A DNA stretch of 64,000 nt from Novosphingobium sp. PC22D (GCF_002556635.1 NZ_MWMO01000002.1:62001-126000), one strand, 5' to 3'. Shown: positions 43,701 through 51,644, counted from the first letter of the stretch. The notes: generated by a model not told the origin, from the letters alone. Numbers and translations are program-made.

Positions 43701-45035
43701 TGCCTGGGCAGCGTAGACCAGTGTCTCGCACTGAGCCTCGGATAAAAGGCCATCGGCTTGCCAGCCTGCAGGGAGAAGCGGCCGCACTTCGGGCTGCGGT
43801 GCCGTGACCGAACCCATGGCGACCGATTCCACGAGCGGGGTAGGATGGACCGGCGCATCCTCGAACGCGATGCGGCTGGGCCGGTAAGGCAGGTAGATGC
43901 CTGCCTGTTCAGGCACCGGTGCGGGGTCGGCGAGGACCGAATAGGCAAGATCGATTGTATTTGTTGTGGCTTCTGGTGTCGCTGCGAACGGCGCCACCGG
44001 CCGGACCGGCGTGCGTTGGGTCGAAGCCTTGCCCACAAGGCGCATAGGTTTGCCGACTGGCAGACGATGAATGTTGCCTGATGTCTGCGCGCGGGGCCGA
44101 AGCGCAGTGATAAGCTCGTGGAGTCCGATCAGGTCGGCGGTATCTCCGGTGATCGCTGACGCAGGCGCAGTCGGCGTCTTGTCGAACACGACCAGGCGAA
44201 CGGCGATACCTGTCCCAGTTCGGCGAAACATCTGCTGCAGCCGCACATCGAGGAGAAGCGACGCTTCGTCCTGTGCCTCGGCGAAGGTGGAAGCATCGAA
44301 GCCTTCGGGCATGATGGCGACAATCCTCGCCCCATCGGCAGCGGCCCGGATCGCGCTGCGCAGGTGGCGCTGCGCCGTGCCGCCGTCCTTGCCGCGTTCC
44401 AGGCTGTGAGCGAACGGCGGGTTCATCAGCACGGCAGACGGAACAGGGCCGCGAAGCAGGTCGGCGATAAGTTCCCCGTCATGCGCAGCGATGGTGGCCG
44501 AAGGGAAGACGTGGGCCAGACCGTCTCGTCTTGCCGGATCGATCTCGTTGAGGAGCAGCGAAGCGTTCTGGAGGCAACTCCAGAGAGCAAGGGCACCATT
44601 GCCTGCGGACGGTTCGAGGAGCGTGTCTTGCGCCGAGACAGCTGCGGCCTTCGCCATCAGCCAGGCCAGCATTGGCGGGGTCGAGAACTGCTGGAGCTCG
44701 ACCTGTGCTTCGCTGCGAACGTGCCGCGGCGGCAAGGCTGCTTCGAGCCAGTCGAACCGCGCTTCGGCTTCGTGTACATTCGTCGCCAGATCGATCCGTG
44801 AGGACTCTCGAAGCCAGAGCAGCGCGCCGATCTCGACCGCGTTGTTGTAGTCGTCGATCGTCCAGGCGCTTCCCCAGTCTAAGACGCCAGTCTCTTGGGC
44901 AAACAAGCCGGAAATGTCCGCACGGGCAAGATGACGTCCCGAAGCAAGAAGCTCGGCAATCCTGGTGCCGATGGCGTAGGCCAATGGCACTGACGACAAC
45001 TGCTCGCCAGCTGGAAACAGGTCTGATTGAAACAT
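40788..45035 (-). CDS. Class I methyltransferase fused to strawberry-notch-type helicase
   Basis: A 1,415-residue protein starting at the ATG at 45035 (MFQSDLFPAG...), 10 nt after AGGAGG; the earlier frame contains the ribosome site. An N-terminal N6-adenine-type methyltransferase has EPSAGNGA (141-148) and NPPF (205-208). It is followed by an SF2 helicase with GDGTGAGKGRQI (about 480), DEAH and ATGASDIANLGY, and a C-terminal strawberry-notch domain with GRTNRTNQASAPLF. On ICEs such proteins may protect transferred DNA by methylation or counter host defences. Target sequence unknown. Confidence 0.88.
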   Translation of the reverse strand: MFQSDLFPAGEQLSSVPLAYAIGTRIAELLASGRHLARADISGLFAQETGVLDWGSAWTIDDYNNAVEIGALLWLRESSRIDLATNVHEAEARFDWLEAALPPRHVRSEAQVELQQFSTPPMLAWLMAKAAAVSAQDTLLEPSAGNGALALWSCLQNASLLLNEIDPARRDGLAHVFPSATIAAHDGELIADLLRGPVPSAVLMNPPFAHSLERGKDGGTAQRHLRSAIRAAADGARIVAIMPEGFDASTFAEAQDEASLLLDVRLQQMFRRTGTGIAVRLVVFDKTPTAPASAITGDTADLIGLHELITALRPRAQTSGNIHRLPVGKPMRLVGKASTQRTPVRPVAPFAATPEATTNTIDLAYSVLADPAPVPEQAGIYLPYRPSRIAFEDAPVHPTPLVESVAMGSVTAPQPEVRPLLPAGWQADGLLSEAQCETLVYAAQAFARDLPGLFKVSQEGTALQLSEDGHAYRQGFFLGDGTGAGKGRQIAAVIMDRWLAGERRHIWITKNEALLEDARRDWEALGGLPLDLQPLSRWKLGHPATMSEGILFVTYPTLRSCRAEDTRLDQILAWAGEDYDGVIAFDEAHAMANALGGSSIRGKVKGSEQGMAGLRLQNHLPRARVLYASATGASDIANLGYTSRLGLWGPETAFPTHEAFMTEIRAGGVAAMELVARDLKAQGLYLARALSFAGIEYEILEHSLTDAQVKIYDAYAEAWAIIHRNLEAALEATRVVDEDSGDTLNRNAKAAALSIFEGTKQRFFAQLLLSMKLPSLIPAMEAALGEDHSVVVQLVSTAEAMLDRRLADLTVEEREALDIDLSPREYVIDYLTKSFPVRLMQVFADEDGNLRSEAMSDGEGNPVFCPRAIAARDALIEQLCALPPIATALDAIIEHFGTDAVAEVTGRTRRLVLGRDGEQRLERRSPSANVAEAQSFMEGTKRILVFSDAGGTGRSYHADLGARNQQRRVHFLLEPGWRADNAIQGLGRTNRTNQASAPLFRPVTTDVKGERRFISTIARRLDALGALTRGQRQTGGQNLFDPADNLESDYARDALSRWFQLLYDGKLEATSFSNFVERTGLRLENPDGGLTDNLPTIQRWLNRILALPIALQNGIFDEYLGLVEARIEAAREAGTLDQGLETVRVDRFTVLADELLRTDPVTGAETRLVSLEVTRHLRPLRLQRLVRMHEIGGPRAIPMRNARSGMVALSVPARRLIADDGAVIERRRLLRPLKSANWTLEALGESHWEEIGVTAFTSAWRAEEEEAAKSPVTERVHLATGLLLPVWKRLSGDHVRVTRLVAEDGQSIIGREVLDIDLAAIAETFGLSRVTAPAPDQIGDLVLASGKPLGLASHDPLTVKRSLVGGEQRLELTGFSPDRLDWYKNKGCFTEIIRYRTRLFVPVSRASSVLPALAA

Positions 45036-45043
45036 GGCAATTC

Positions 45044-45088
45044 GTCCTCCTGATGGGGGCATTGGGACACGCCCTCTGCCGGATCAGG
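45044..45088 (-). promoter_or_regulatory. Leader hairpin of the methyltransferase-helicase gene
   Basis: Plus-strand CCTGAT (45049-45054) pairs with ATCAGG (45083-45088) and the inner GGGC/GCCC (45057-45060 and 45071-45074) add four pairs. The mRNA's ATCAGGAGG ribosome site is partly enclosed. Confidence 0.5.
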
Positions 45089-45110
45089 AATTCGAGAAGC
45101 TCTCTCTCCT

Positions 45111-46019
45111 CTACCGCGCCGCTTTGCGGCGCAGCCATGCTGTCAGTTCATCGTTCCAGTCGGTGTCGTGTGATGAGGGTTTGCGAACGTGGATCGTTCG
45201 CCCATCGCGGGCATAAGCGGCCAGGCCACGCGACGCGGCCAGCTCGCCGCCAGCATCATGATCGACGAAGAGATGAAGCTCGGCCACACTCTCGGGCACG
45301 CTGACGAGGCCGAAGCGCTCATTGCCCAGGGTCGCCCAGACGGGAATACCGGTGAGAGCATAGGCCGACATCGCGCTCTCGATTCCCTCAGCAAGGCCGA
45401 GCTTGCCGGAAACCGGAGCGAAGAGACGGGCAGCAGCTTCATCGAGCGCGCCGAGCGCGCGCTTCGGTTTTTCGAAGTCGGCCTTGGCGTCGCCCGAAAG
45501 GAATGTGCGATGGATGGCGATCGGCCCCTCGTCGAGGCTGACTGCCGCAATCATGGCGGGCAAAAAGCGAGTGCGTCCCTTCGGACCAAGCGGCGTTCGT
45601 GGGTGGAAGCGGAGCGCCGGCGATACGGCGAGGATGCCGCGGCTCTCAAGATATGCCTTTGCCGGACTGGCACGCAGTGGCTGCGCATCGCGCCAGATCC
45701 TCAGCGCTGCCGCCGAGGGTTTGCGGGTGCTGGTCGATTCGGGTTCGTTGGTGGTCGCAGAAGCTGAAAAAAGCGCCGGTGCTTCGAAACCTTCACGCGC
45801 CAAAGCAGCCAGCACGCTCTGCTGATCGCATCCCGCGAAACAGTGGAAGAGGATGGCCTTTTGGCCGAGCGTCACACCAAGGGACGGCGTGCGGTCATCA
45901 TGCGCGGGGCAACAAGCCATGCCCTTTGTGCCGGACCATTTGCCCCCTCGCGCTTCGCAGATACGACGGGCGGTCTCGGCAAGCGACCGGTTGGGATGAG
46001 TTTGGACTGACAGGGACAT
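45111..46019 (-). CDS. Toprim-domain primase-like protein
   Basis: A 302-residue protein with a CHC2-like zinc motif at the N-terminus (CCPAHDDRTPSLGV and FHCFAGCD) and a toprim domain in the C-terminal half (LAEGIESAMSAYALTG and LHLFVDHDAGGELAA). This is the plan of single-domain plasmid/ICE primases that start synthesis on transferred single strands. A GAGGAG site supports the ATG at 46019. It is the most upstream of the leftward ICE genes in this block and is divergent from the lytic transglycosylase. Confidence 0.87.
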   Translation of the reverse strand: MSLSVQTHPNRSLAETARRICEARGGKWSGTKGMACCPAHDDRTPSLGVTLGQKAILFHCFAGCDQQSVLAALAREGFEAPALFSASATTNEPESTSTRKPSAAALRIWRDAQPLRASPAKAYLESRGILAVSPALRFHPRTPLGPKGRTRFLPAMIAAVSLDEGPIAIHRTFLSGDAKADFEKPKRALGALDEAAARLFAPVSGKLGLAEGIESAMSAYALTGIPVWATLGNERFGLVSVPESVAELHLFVDHDAGGELAASRGLAAYARDGRTIHVRKPSSHDTDWNDELTAWLRRKAAR

Positions 46020-46157
46020 GCGAGCTCCTCAGCATGCAAAATGGCCCCCTCATCAGCGTTCCTCTCCTCTCCCAAAGGCAGGCATTCGCGGCTTTCCTAC
46101 AGGCACATGTTCTTTTTATGTTCTCTTTCGATTCGAATCAATGGAGCACAAGTCGAG

Positions 46158-46742
46158 ATGACCTGCCTCAATTGTCTGACCGCGCTAGCGGTCGCCTGTC
46201 TGGGGATGATCGCGACCTCCTCACAGCAAGTTCGCGCCCAGGATTTCACCTTGTTCGAGCACGCGATCGTTCCGCCGAAGGCGGACCAGCAGCCGGCAAG
46301 GGAATATCTTCCTGCAATCTACCAGGCCGAGCCAGCAAACGTATCCTACCGGGAAGGCTTGTATATGGCGGCGATAGCCGAGGCTGAACGCCGTTACGGG
46401 CTTCCGACCAACCTGCTTCGTGCTCTTATCTGGGCTGAGTCCCGCTTCAATCCGATGGCTGTGAGTCCGGCCGGTGCTGCCGGGCTGGCTCAGCTTATGC
46501 CGGCCACGGCGAGAGAACTGGGCGTCCGGAACCGTCATGACCCTCTTGCATCGATCGACGGTGGCGCCAGGTACCTTCGCGATATGTTGGACCGGTTCGA
46601 CGCGGTCCACCTGGCCTTGGCTGCTTACAATGCTGGCCCAGGTGCCGTCTCCCGATCACGCGGCATTCCCAACAATGGTGAAACGCCGCAATATGTCCGG
46701 TCTGTGTTGGGACGTTGGCAAGCAATTGGTACGTACAATTGA
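46158..46742 (+). CDS. VirB1/SLT-type lytic transglycosylase
   Basis: A 194-residue periplasmic enzyme that locally opens peptidoglycan for the transfer apparatus. A signal peptide (MTCLNCLTALAVACLGMIAT...) precedes the SLT domain. Catalytic Glu lies in LIWAESRFNPMAVS, followed by GAAGLAQLMPATA and ALAAYNAGPGAVSR. The start at 46158 (ATG) is chosen for the signal peptide; the frame upstream is short and uncharged. It is the first of four rightward genes at the ICE end. Confidence 0.88.
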   Translation: MTCLNCLTALAVACLGMIATSSQQVRAQDFTLFEHAIVPPKADQQPAREYLPAIYQAEPANVSYREGLYMAAIAEAERRYGLPTNLLRALIWAESRFNPMAVSPAGAAGLAQLMPATARELGVRNRHDPLASIDGGARYLRDMLDRFDAVHLALAAYNAGPGAVSRSRGIPNNGETPQYVRSVLGRWQAIGTYN

Positions 46743-46806
46743 CGAAACTACCTGATTTCCGGCTATTGTCTGAAATCATGTGCCGGAATGAAGACGGACA
46801 ACGCCA

Positions 46807-47358
46807 GTGAATGAGACCCCCGGTGAGCCGTTCGACTTTCGCAAGGCGTTGAAGACACAGAAGCGCCGGAAGCTGAGAAAGGAGATCGCGTTGGGTTTGG
46901 GAGCATTCGCGATCGTATTTGCTGGAGGGATGCTGGCACTCAACTGGCCAGTCCATGATGCCAGCCTTGCTAACGACGATCAGCAGCCTCAGGCTTTATT
47001 CCAGCAAGCAAGCTCCCCACAATTCAACATCTGCGGATCCATCCGACGCACATGCGTCGTGGATGGAGATACTTTGTGGCTTGATGGCGTGAAGATCCGG
47101 ATTGCCGACATCGACACTCCCGAGATCAGCGAGCCTCGTTGCGACTATGAATACCAGCTCGGCATGCGCGCGACGCACCGCCTTGTCGAATTGCTCAATG
47201 ACGGGCCCTTTGAACTGAGGACTATCGGGAGCAGAGATGAGGATCAGTACGGTCGCAAATTGCGGGTTGTAACGCGCGGCGGCCGCTCGCTTGGCGATCA
47301 GCTGGTCAGCGAAGGCCTGGCGCGAACCTGGACCGGGAGGCGTGAACCATGGTGCTGA
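46807..47358 (+). CDS. Membrane-anchored thermonuclease-family protein
   Basis: A 183-residue protein with an N-terminal membrane anchor (ALGLGAFAIVFAGGMLALNW, residues about 30-50) and a staphylococcal-nuclease-like (SNc) domain: VVDGDTLWLDGVKIRIADID, DTPEI and DQYGRKLRV. The catalytic residues D, R and E expected for SNase are largely visible in IDTPEISEP, DEDQYGRKLR and GRREP. The GTG at 46807 is the start; the nearby ATG is in another frame. Such nucleases are common in sphingomonad ICEs; the role in transfer is unknown. Confidence 0.85.
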   Translation: MNETPGEPFDFRKALKTQKRRKLRKEIALGLGAFAIVFAGGMLALNWPVHDASLANDDQQPQALFQQASSPQFNICGSIRRTCVVDGDTLWLDGVKIRIADIDTPEISEPRCDYEYQLGMRATHRLVELLNDGPFELRTIGSRDEDQYGRKLRVVTRGGRSLGDQLVSEGLARTWTGRREPWC

Positions 47359-47543
47359 ACCGCGATCAGGAATTGTGGGCCGTCGCACTCTGGGTCGAAA
47401 AGAACCATGGCAAAAAGGGAACCGCGTATATCGCGCAGCAAATCCAGCGGCTATCCAACGAAGGGGACGAGGCAGGCATAGCAACGTGGAAGACTGTTGC
47501 TGAGCGCTTCGATCAGCTTAGCTGCCAAAGCTCTACGAACTGA
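47349..47543 (+). CDS. 64-residue conserved ICE protein
   Basis: Helical soluble protein, MVLNRDQELWAVALWVEKNH..., with a heptad-like LWAVALWVEK and IATWKTVAERFDQL. It overlaps the nuclease gene by 10 nt, so it is translationally coupled. It resembles DUF6961-like small proteins often found next to SNase genes in sphingomonads, by memory only. Confidence 0.7.
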   Translation: MVLNRDQELWAVALWVEKNHGKKGTAYIAQQIQRLSNEGDEAGIATWKTVAERFDQLSCQSSTN

Positions 47544-47554
47544 GGCTCGGCACG

Positions 47555-47659
47555 ATGCGGAAGTGGCTTAAGGTATGGGGCATCAGAATTGAGTTCGCCC
47601 TGCTCGCGTCAGTGTTCCTGACAGGGCTGGTCCTGAGCCTTCAATCCTGCACTGGCTGA
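47555..47659 (+). CDS. 34-residue membrane peptide
   Basis: An ORF with a GAGG site 9 nt upstream, encoding MRKWLKVWGIRIEFALLASV plus a hydrophobic FLTGLVLSLQSCTG end, possibly a lipobox-like Cys. It lies 11 nt after the previous gene and ends 21 nt before the convergent integrase stop. A real small gene is likely but unproven. Confidence 0.5.
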   Translation: MRKWLKVWGIRIEFALLASVFLTGLVLSLQSCTG

Positions 47660-47679
47660 GAAGAAATTCGTTCTTCCGA

Positions 47680-48903
47680 TCAACCATTCGCAAACTTTCC
47701 CATGATGACCTTTCCTCCTGTCCGGAGCTCATCGAGGTAGTCGCTCCACCATTGAGCCATGCGCACGCGCTCTTCCCAATGTTTGCCGCGATGGTAGATG
47801 CCACGCACAACATTGCTGTCGCCATGTGCCAGGGCACGCTCGATCGCATCGGGATTCCAAAGGCCCGACTCGTTGAGGAATGTCGATGCTGTCGCCCGGA
47901 GTCCATGCGCGGTGACTTCTTCCTTCGAGTATCCCATGCGACGGAATGCGGCATTGAGCGTGTTTTCACTCATGGGACGCTTGGAGCTGCGCGCAGATGG
48001 GAAAACATATCCTTCGCGGCCGAGCATCTCGGCCAGATCAGTGAGATAGCCTCTAACCTGCTTGGAAAGCGGGACGGCATGCGCTCGGCGCGCTTTCATT
48101 TTACCGGCAGGGATCTTCCAGACCCCATCGACGAGGTCGATCTCATGCCATTCGGCGTGCCGGAGTTCGCCGGGGCGTACGAACACATGCGGCGCTATCT
48201 GCAAAGCCAACTTCGTCACCATGTAGCCAGTGAAGTCGTCGATTGCGCGCAGCAGCCCGCCTAGCTCGGTGGGCTCGAGGATTGCTGCATAATGCGTGAC
48301 TCTCGGCGTTACGAGAGCGCCCTTCAGCATACTGGTCGGATCGGATTTGCAGCGGGTGGTAGCAACACCGTAGCGAAACACGCGGCCTGCGAACGAGCGG
48401 CATTTCTTCGCAGTCTCGTGCTTACCAGTGGCTTCCAGTCGTTTGAGAGGAGCCAGGACTTCGAACGGCTCGATCTCGTCGATGGGTCGGTTCCCGATGG
48501 CAGGCGCAAGCTTGTCGAGGAAATAATTGGCCTTGACGATCGTGCCATCGGCGCGGCCATTCTGGACCATTATTTGTTCAATATACTCACGTGCGACTGC
48601 CTCGAACGTCTGTGCAGAAAGGAACTCTGCGCGGATTTTCCGCTTCCGCTTCTCAAAGGCCGGGTCGCCCCCAGAAGCAACAGCTCGTCGTGCCTCGTAG
48701 GCCGCGTCTCGCGCTTGCTTGAGGCTGATGTCGGGATAGCTGCCGATGCAGAGCTTCTTTTGCGCTCCGCCGATCCGGTATCGGAATCGCCAAAGTTTGC
48801 CGCCGGTCGGCGTGACCTCAACATATAGGCCGCGCTCATCGGTTACCTTGTACGGCTTATCCTTGGGCTTGAGTGCGCGGAGGCGAGTATCTGTCAGCGG
48901 CAC
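47680..48903 (-). CDS. int: P4-type tyrosine integrase of the ICE
   Basis: A 407-residue site-specific recombinase that inserts the ICE into tRNA genes. An N-terminal DUF4102-type arm-binding domain (MPLTDTRLRALKPKDKPYKV, GGKLWRFRYRIGGA) precedes the catalytic domain. The catalytic residues are visible: R in FVRPGELRHAEW, H-x-x-R in AHGLRATAST, H in ALAHGDSNVVRG and the nucleophile Y in IYHRGK. The start is a GTG at 48903. The gene lies right beside the tRNA-Leu 3' end, the expected attachment site. No excisionase is seen nearby. Confidence 0.92.
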   Translation of the reverse strand: MPLTDTRLRALKPKDKPYKVTDERGLYVEVTPTGGKLWRFRYRIGGAQKKLCIGSYPDISLKQARDAAYEARRAVASGGDPAFEKRKRKIRAEFLSAQTFEAVAREYIEQIMVQNGRADGTIVKANYFLDKLAPAIGNRPIDEIEPFEVLAPLKRLEATGKHETAKKCRSFAGRVFRYGVATTRCKSDPTSMLKGALVTPRVTHYAAILEPTELGGLLRAIDDFTGYMVTKLALQIAPHVFVRPGELRHAEWHEIDLVDGVWKIPAGKMKARRAHAVPLSKQVRGYLTDLAEMLGREGYVFPSARSSKRPMSENTLNAAFRRMGYSKEEVTAHGLRATASTFLNESGLWNPDAIERALAHGDSNVVRGIYHRGKHWEERVRMAQWWSDYLDELRTGGKVIMGKFANG

Positions 48904-48907
48904 GTGG

Positions 48908-48951
48908 GGGCCTTTTCATCTGGGCCTTTGCGAAATGGCCTCAAAAGGCCC
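48908..48951. repeat. Inverted repeat upstream of int
   Basis: Nine-bp perfect arms GGGCCTTTT (48908-48916) and AAAAGGCCC (48943-48951) enclose a smaller GGCC/GGCC element around TTTGCGAAA. It lies between the integrase start and the tRNA and could serve as an arm-type binding site or int operator. Confidence 0.5.
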
Positions 48952-49068
48952 ACAAAAGTGTCTGGAACCCCCGAGAACAGGCGGGACGATCCGGAACGAT
49001 CCAAGGGCCAAATCCCTAGGATTTCTGCGGGTTTTATAGATTATTTGGGAGAACGTGAGAAGAACAAA

Positions 49069-49155
49069 TGGTGCCCAGAAGAGGACTCGAACCTCCACGC
49101 CCTTTCGAGCGCCGCCACCTGAAGACGGTGCGTCTACCAATTCCGCCATCTGGGC
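49069..49155 (-). tRNA. tRNA-Leu(CAG), ICE attachment site
   Basis: An 87-nt cloverleaf with the acceptor GCCCAGA/TCTGGGC, encoded CCA, D-arm GGCGGAATTGGTAGACGC, anticodon stem CCGTC/GGCGG with loop TTCAGGT (anticodon CAG), a variable arm and T-loop GGTTCGAGTCC. The integrase gene lies on its 3' side, so the 3' half of this gene is the probable attR/attachment core of the ICE. Confidence 0.93.
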
Positions 49156-49317
49156 ACGGGCGGCGCGTTGGTGCGCCGCGGGTAGGTGGGGGCCGATAGG
49201 GTCTGGCCGCGCGCTTGTCAACGCTTGCGAGCGTCGTCGGCACGATTGCCCGGTTGCCGTTCGCGGGGGCCTGTGCCAATGGCGCTGAGGCGCAGGGCAG
49301 GAAGGAAGCGATACGGC

Positions 49318-50280
49318 ATGATCGAGAGCGCGACACCCAATCTCACCGGCAAGATCGTCACCGTGCTGGGCGGCAGCGGTTTCGTTGGACGGCATCTCGC
49401 GCAGGAACTGCTGGCGCGCGGCGCGCGGGTGCGGATCGCGAGCCGTAATCCGGAAAAGGCCTACAAGATCAAGCCGCTCGGCAATCTCGGGCAAGTCGCC
49501 ACGGCGCGGGTGGACGTAACCCGGCCCGAAACGCTGGCGCGCGTTCTCGCCGGATCGGACGCGGTGGTCTACCTCGTCGGCGCGTTTTCGGGGAACCTCG
49601 ATGCCTTGCAGGGCAAGGGTGTGGGACAAGTCGCCGCGGTCGCCAGAGAGGCCGGTGTCGCCTCGTTCGTGCACATCTCCGCGATCGGCTGCGACGCGGG
49701 CTCGCCGGTTGCCTATGCGCGTACCAAGGCCGAGGGCGAGGACGCCGTTTTCGCCGCCTTCCCCGAGGCGACGGTCCTGCGCCCCTCGCTGCTGTTCGGT
49801 CCCGACGACAATTTCGTGATGATGTTCGCCAAGCTGATCGCGGCTTTCCCGGCGCTGCCCGTCTTCGCCCCCGAAGCGAAGCTGCAGCCGCTGTTCGTCG
49901 ACGATGCCGCCGAAGCGATCGCCAGCGCCATCGCGACCGATTCGGCCAAGGGCAAGATCTTCGAGATCGCCGGCCCCGAAGTGATCACGATGATCGAGTT
50001 CAACCGCCGGATCGCCGAGGCGCAGTGCCGCCATCGCGCGCTGATCGAGCTGCCCGGCTCGGTGTCCCGGGCGATCGCCGCGGCCACCGGCTGGCTGCCC
50101 GGCGCGCCGATCACCAGCGACCAGCTCGCGCTGCTCGAGGCGGGCAGCGTGGCGAGCGGCAAGCTACCGGGGCTTGCCGACCTCGGCGTGCGCCCTCGCC
50201 CGCTCGAGCTGTTCCTCGATCGCTGGATGGTGCCGTTCCGCAAGCACGGACGCTTCGCGGACACGTCGACCGCGCGCTGA
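49318..50280 (+). CDS. NDUFA9-like NAD(P)-binding SDR protein
   Basis: A 320-residue atypical short-chain dehydrogenase of the NDUFA9/complex-I-associated type. The nucleotide-binding loop TVLGGSGFVGRHLAQEL is at the N-terminus, and the conserved YARTK motif (VAYARTKAEGED) follows. Typical members bind NADPH but may not catalyse a reaction. The ATG at 49318 has AGGAAG about 10 nt upstream. It is the first clearly chromosomal gene beyond the tRNA-Leu. Confidence 0.83.
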   Translation: MIESATPNLTGKIVTVLGGSGFVGRHLAQELLARGARVRIASRNPEKAYKIKPLGNLGQVATARVDVTRPETLARVLAGSDAVVYLVGAFSGNLDALQGKGVGQVAAVAREAGVASFVHISAIGCDAGSPVAYARTKAEGEDAVFAAFPEATVLRPSLLFGPDDNFVMMFAKLIAAFPALPVFAPEAKLQPLFVDDAAEAIASAIATDSAKGKIFEIAGPEVITMIEFNRRIAEAQCRHRALIELPGSVSRAIAAATGWLPGAPITSDQLALLEAGSVASGKLPGLADLGVRPRPLELFLDRWMVPFRKHGRFADTSTAR

Positions 50281-50338
50281 TCCGGGCCGGGCCACCGCAG
50301 GCTCGCTCCTCTGGAGCGACCGCGTCGGGCGGCGATGA

Positions 50339-51010
50339 TCAGACATCGACGTCGGAATAGTGGCTGGGCGGCTGGATCACGTCCATCCGCTCCTTGAGCA
50401 GCGGGCCGAAGCTGGGCCGGCTCTTGATCACCATGTACCAGCCCTTGGCCTGCTCGTGGCTCGACCAATCGAGCCCGCCCAGATAGTCCGCGACCGAGAT
50501 ATGCGCCGCCGCCGTCAGGTCGGCGAGCGTCATCGTCGGTCCCGCCAGCCAGGGGCGATGGTCGATCAGGTAGTCGAGGTAGTCGAGATAGTCGTGGCCG
50601 AACTTCATCGCGTCGCGCAGCGCACCGGCGACCGGAGCGTTGCCCATCAGCCGCTTGATCATCTTTTCCTGGAGCAGCGGCGCGCCGACATCGTCGAAGA
50701 AATTCTCGTCGAACATGGCGATCAGCCGCCGCTGCTCGGCGCGCTGCTGCGCGGTGCCGCTGATCAGCGGCTGGCGGTCAACCGTCTCCTCGAAATATTC
50801 GCAGATCGCCCGGCTGTCGCTGAGCGTGAGGTTGTCGCGCGATTCGTCACGGATCACCGGCGTGCGGCCCGCCGGGTTCATCTGGAAGAGAAGCTCGCCG
50901 TCCTTCCACGGCCACGCGGTGCGCAGCTCGTAAGCGATGCCCTTCTCGCTCATCAGCAGGCGCAGCTTGCGGCTGAAGGGACAGAGCGGAAACTGATAGA
51001 TGTGCCACAT
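50339..51010 (-). CDS. Glutathione S-transferase family protein
   Basis: A 223-residue GST with an N-terminal thioredoxin fold (MWHIYQFPLCPFSRKLRLLM) carrying a CPFS site, and a helical C-terminal domain (DYLDYLDYLIDHRPWLAGPT with MTLADLTAAAHIS). The frame is open far upstream but the ATG at 51010 begins the canonical thioredoxin strand. Substrate unknown; glutaredoxin-like redox chemistry is suggested by the CPFS motif. Confidence 0.85.
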   Translation of the reverse strand: MWHIYQFPLCPFSRKLRLLMSEKGIAYELRTAWPWKDGELLFQMNPAGRTPVIRDESRDNLTLSDSRAICEYFEETVDRQPLISGTAQQRAEQRRLIAMFDENFFDDVGAPLLQEKMIKRLMGNAPVAGALRDAMKFGHDYLDYLDYLIDHRPWLAGPTMTLADLTAAAHISVADYLGGLDWSSHEQAKGWYMVIKSRPSFGPLLKERMDVIQPPSHYSDVDV

Positions 51011-51254
51011 GGCCAAGGGGGATGCCAAAGCCCGCACGCAGCGTCCACCCAGGCGCGCCGCCCGGCAAATCCAATAGGCGTGGATAAAGCCCGGCAACCC
51101 GCGCATCCGGCGGCGTTCGGCGCGCGCGTGTCTCGCGCCGCGAGACGCGCTTGCGATCGCACCGGCGCTGCGCCTAGCGATTGACCGCGCGGGAGCGAGC
51201 GAACAAGCTGCCCGGGACCAGCGCGGCGGATCGCAAAAGCGGGAGAGAAACGAC

Positions 51255-51644
51255 ATGCTATTGAAGAGTATCCGGCTCGGCAGCAACGACCTCGACAAGA
51301 CCAAGGCGTTCTACGACGCGACCTTCGGCGCGCTGGGAGTCGGGCCCTCGAGCGCGCCGCCCGAGTATCCGATCGCGATGTACAGCCTGCCCGGCGGCAC
51401 CAAGTTCGTCTGCGGCCCCGCGCGCGACGGCAAGCCGTGCACCCATGCCAACGGCGGGACGATCATCTTCGAGGCGCAGAGCGAGGACGAGGTGAAGGCC
51501 TGGCACGCGGCCGGGCTCGCCAACGGCGGCGCCAGCGAGGGAGATCCCGAGCCCAAGCCGCAAGCCCGCGGTGCCTTCGGCGCCTATCTGCGCGATCCCG
51601 ACGGCAACAAGCTGGGCGCCTACTACGGTCTCGAAATGGGCTGA
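51255..51644 (+). CDS. VOC/glyoxalase-fold protein
   Basis: A 129-residue single VOC module (MLLKSIRLGSNDLDKTKAFY...), with the DLDKTKAFYDATFGAL start strand and FGAYLRDPDGNKLGAYYG end. Metal-ligand positions are not all obvious. Related proteins are annotated as glyoxalase or bleomycin-resistance-like; the substrate is unknown. A GGGAGAGAAACGAC stretch upstream of the ATG gives a ribosome site. Confidence 0.82.
   Translation: MLLKSIRLGSNDLDKTKAFYDATFGALGVGPSSAPPEYPIAMYSLPGGTKFVCGPARDGKPCTHANGGTIIFEAQSEDEVKAWHAAGLANGGASEGDPEPKPQARGAFGAYLRDPDGNKLGAYYGLEMG

Noticed and set aside
1-49068. CRISPR array
   Set aside because: No regularly spaced identical repeats were seen on either strand.
49069-49155. 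Disrupted tRNA gene at the ICE end
   Set aside because: The cloverleaf including CCA is intact, so integration reconstitutes the gene.
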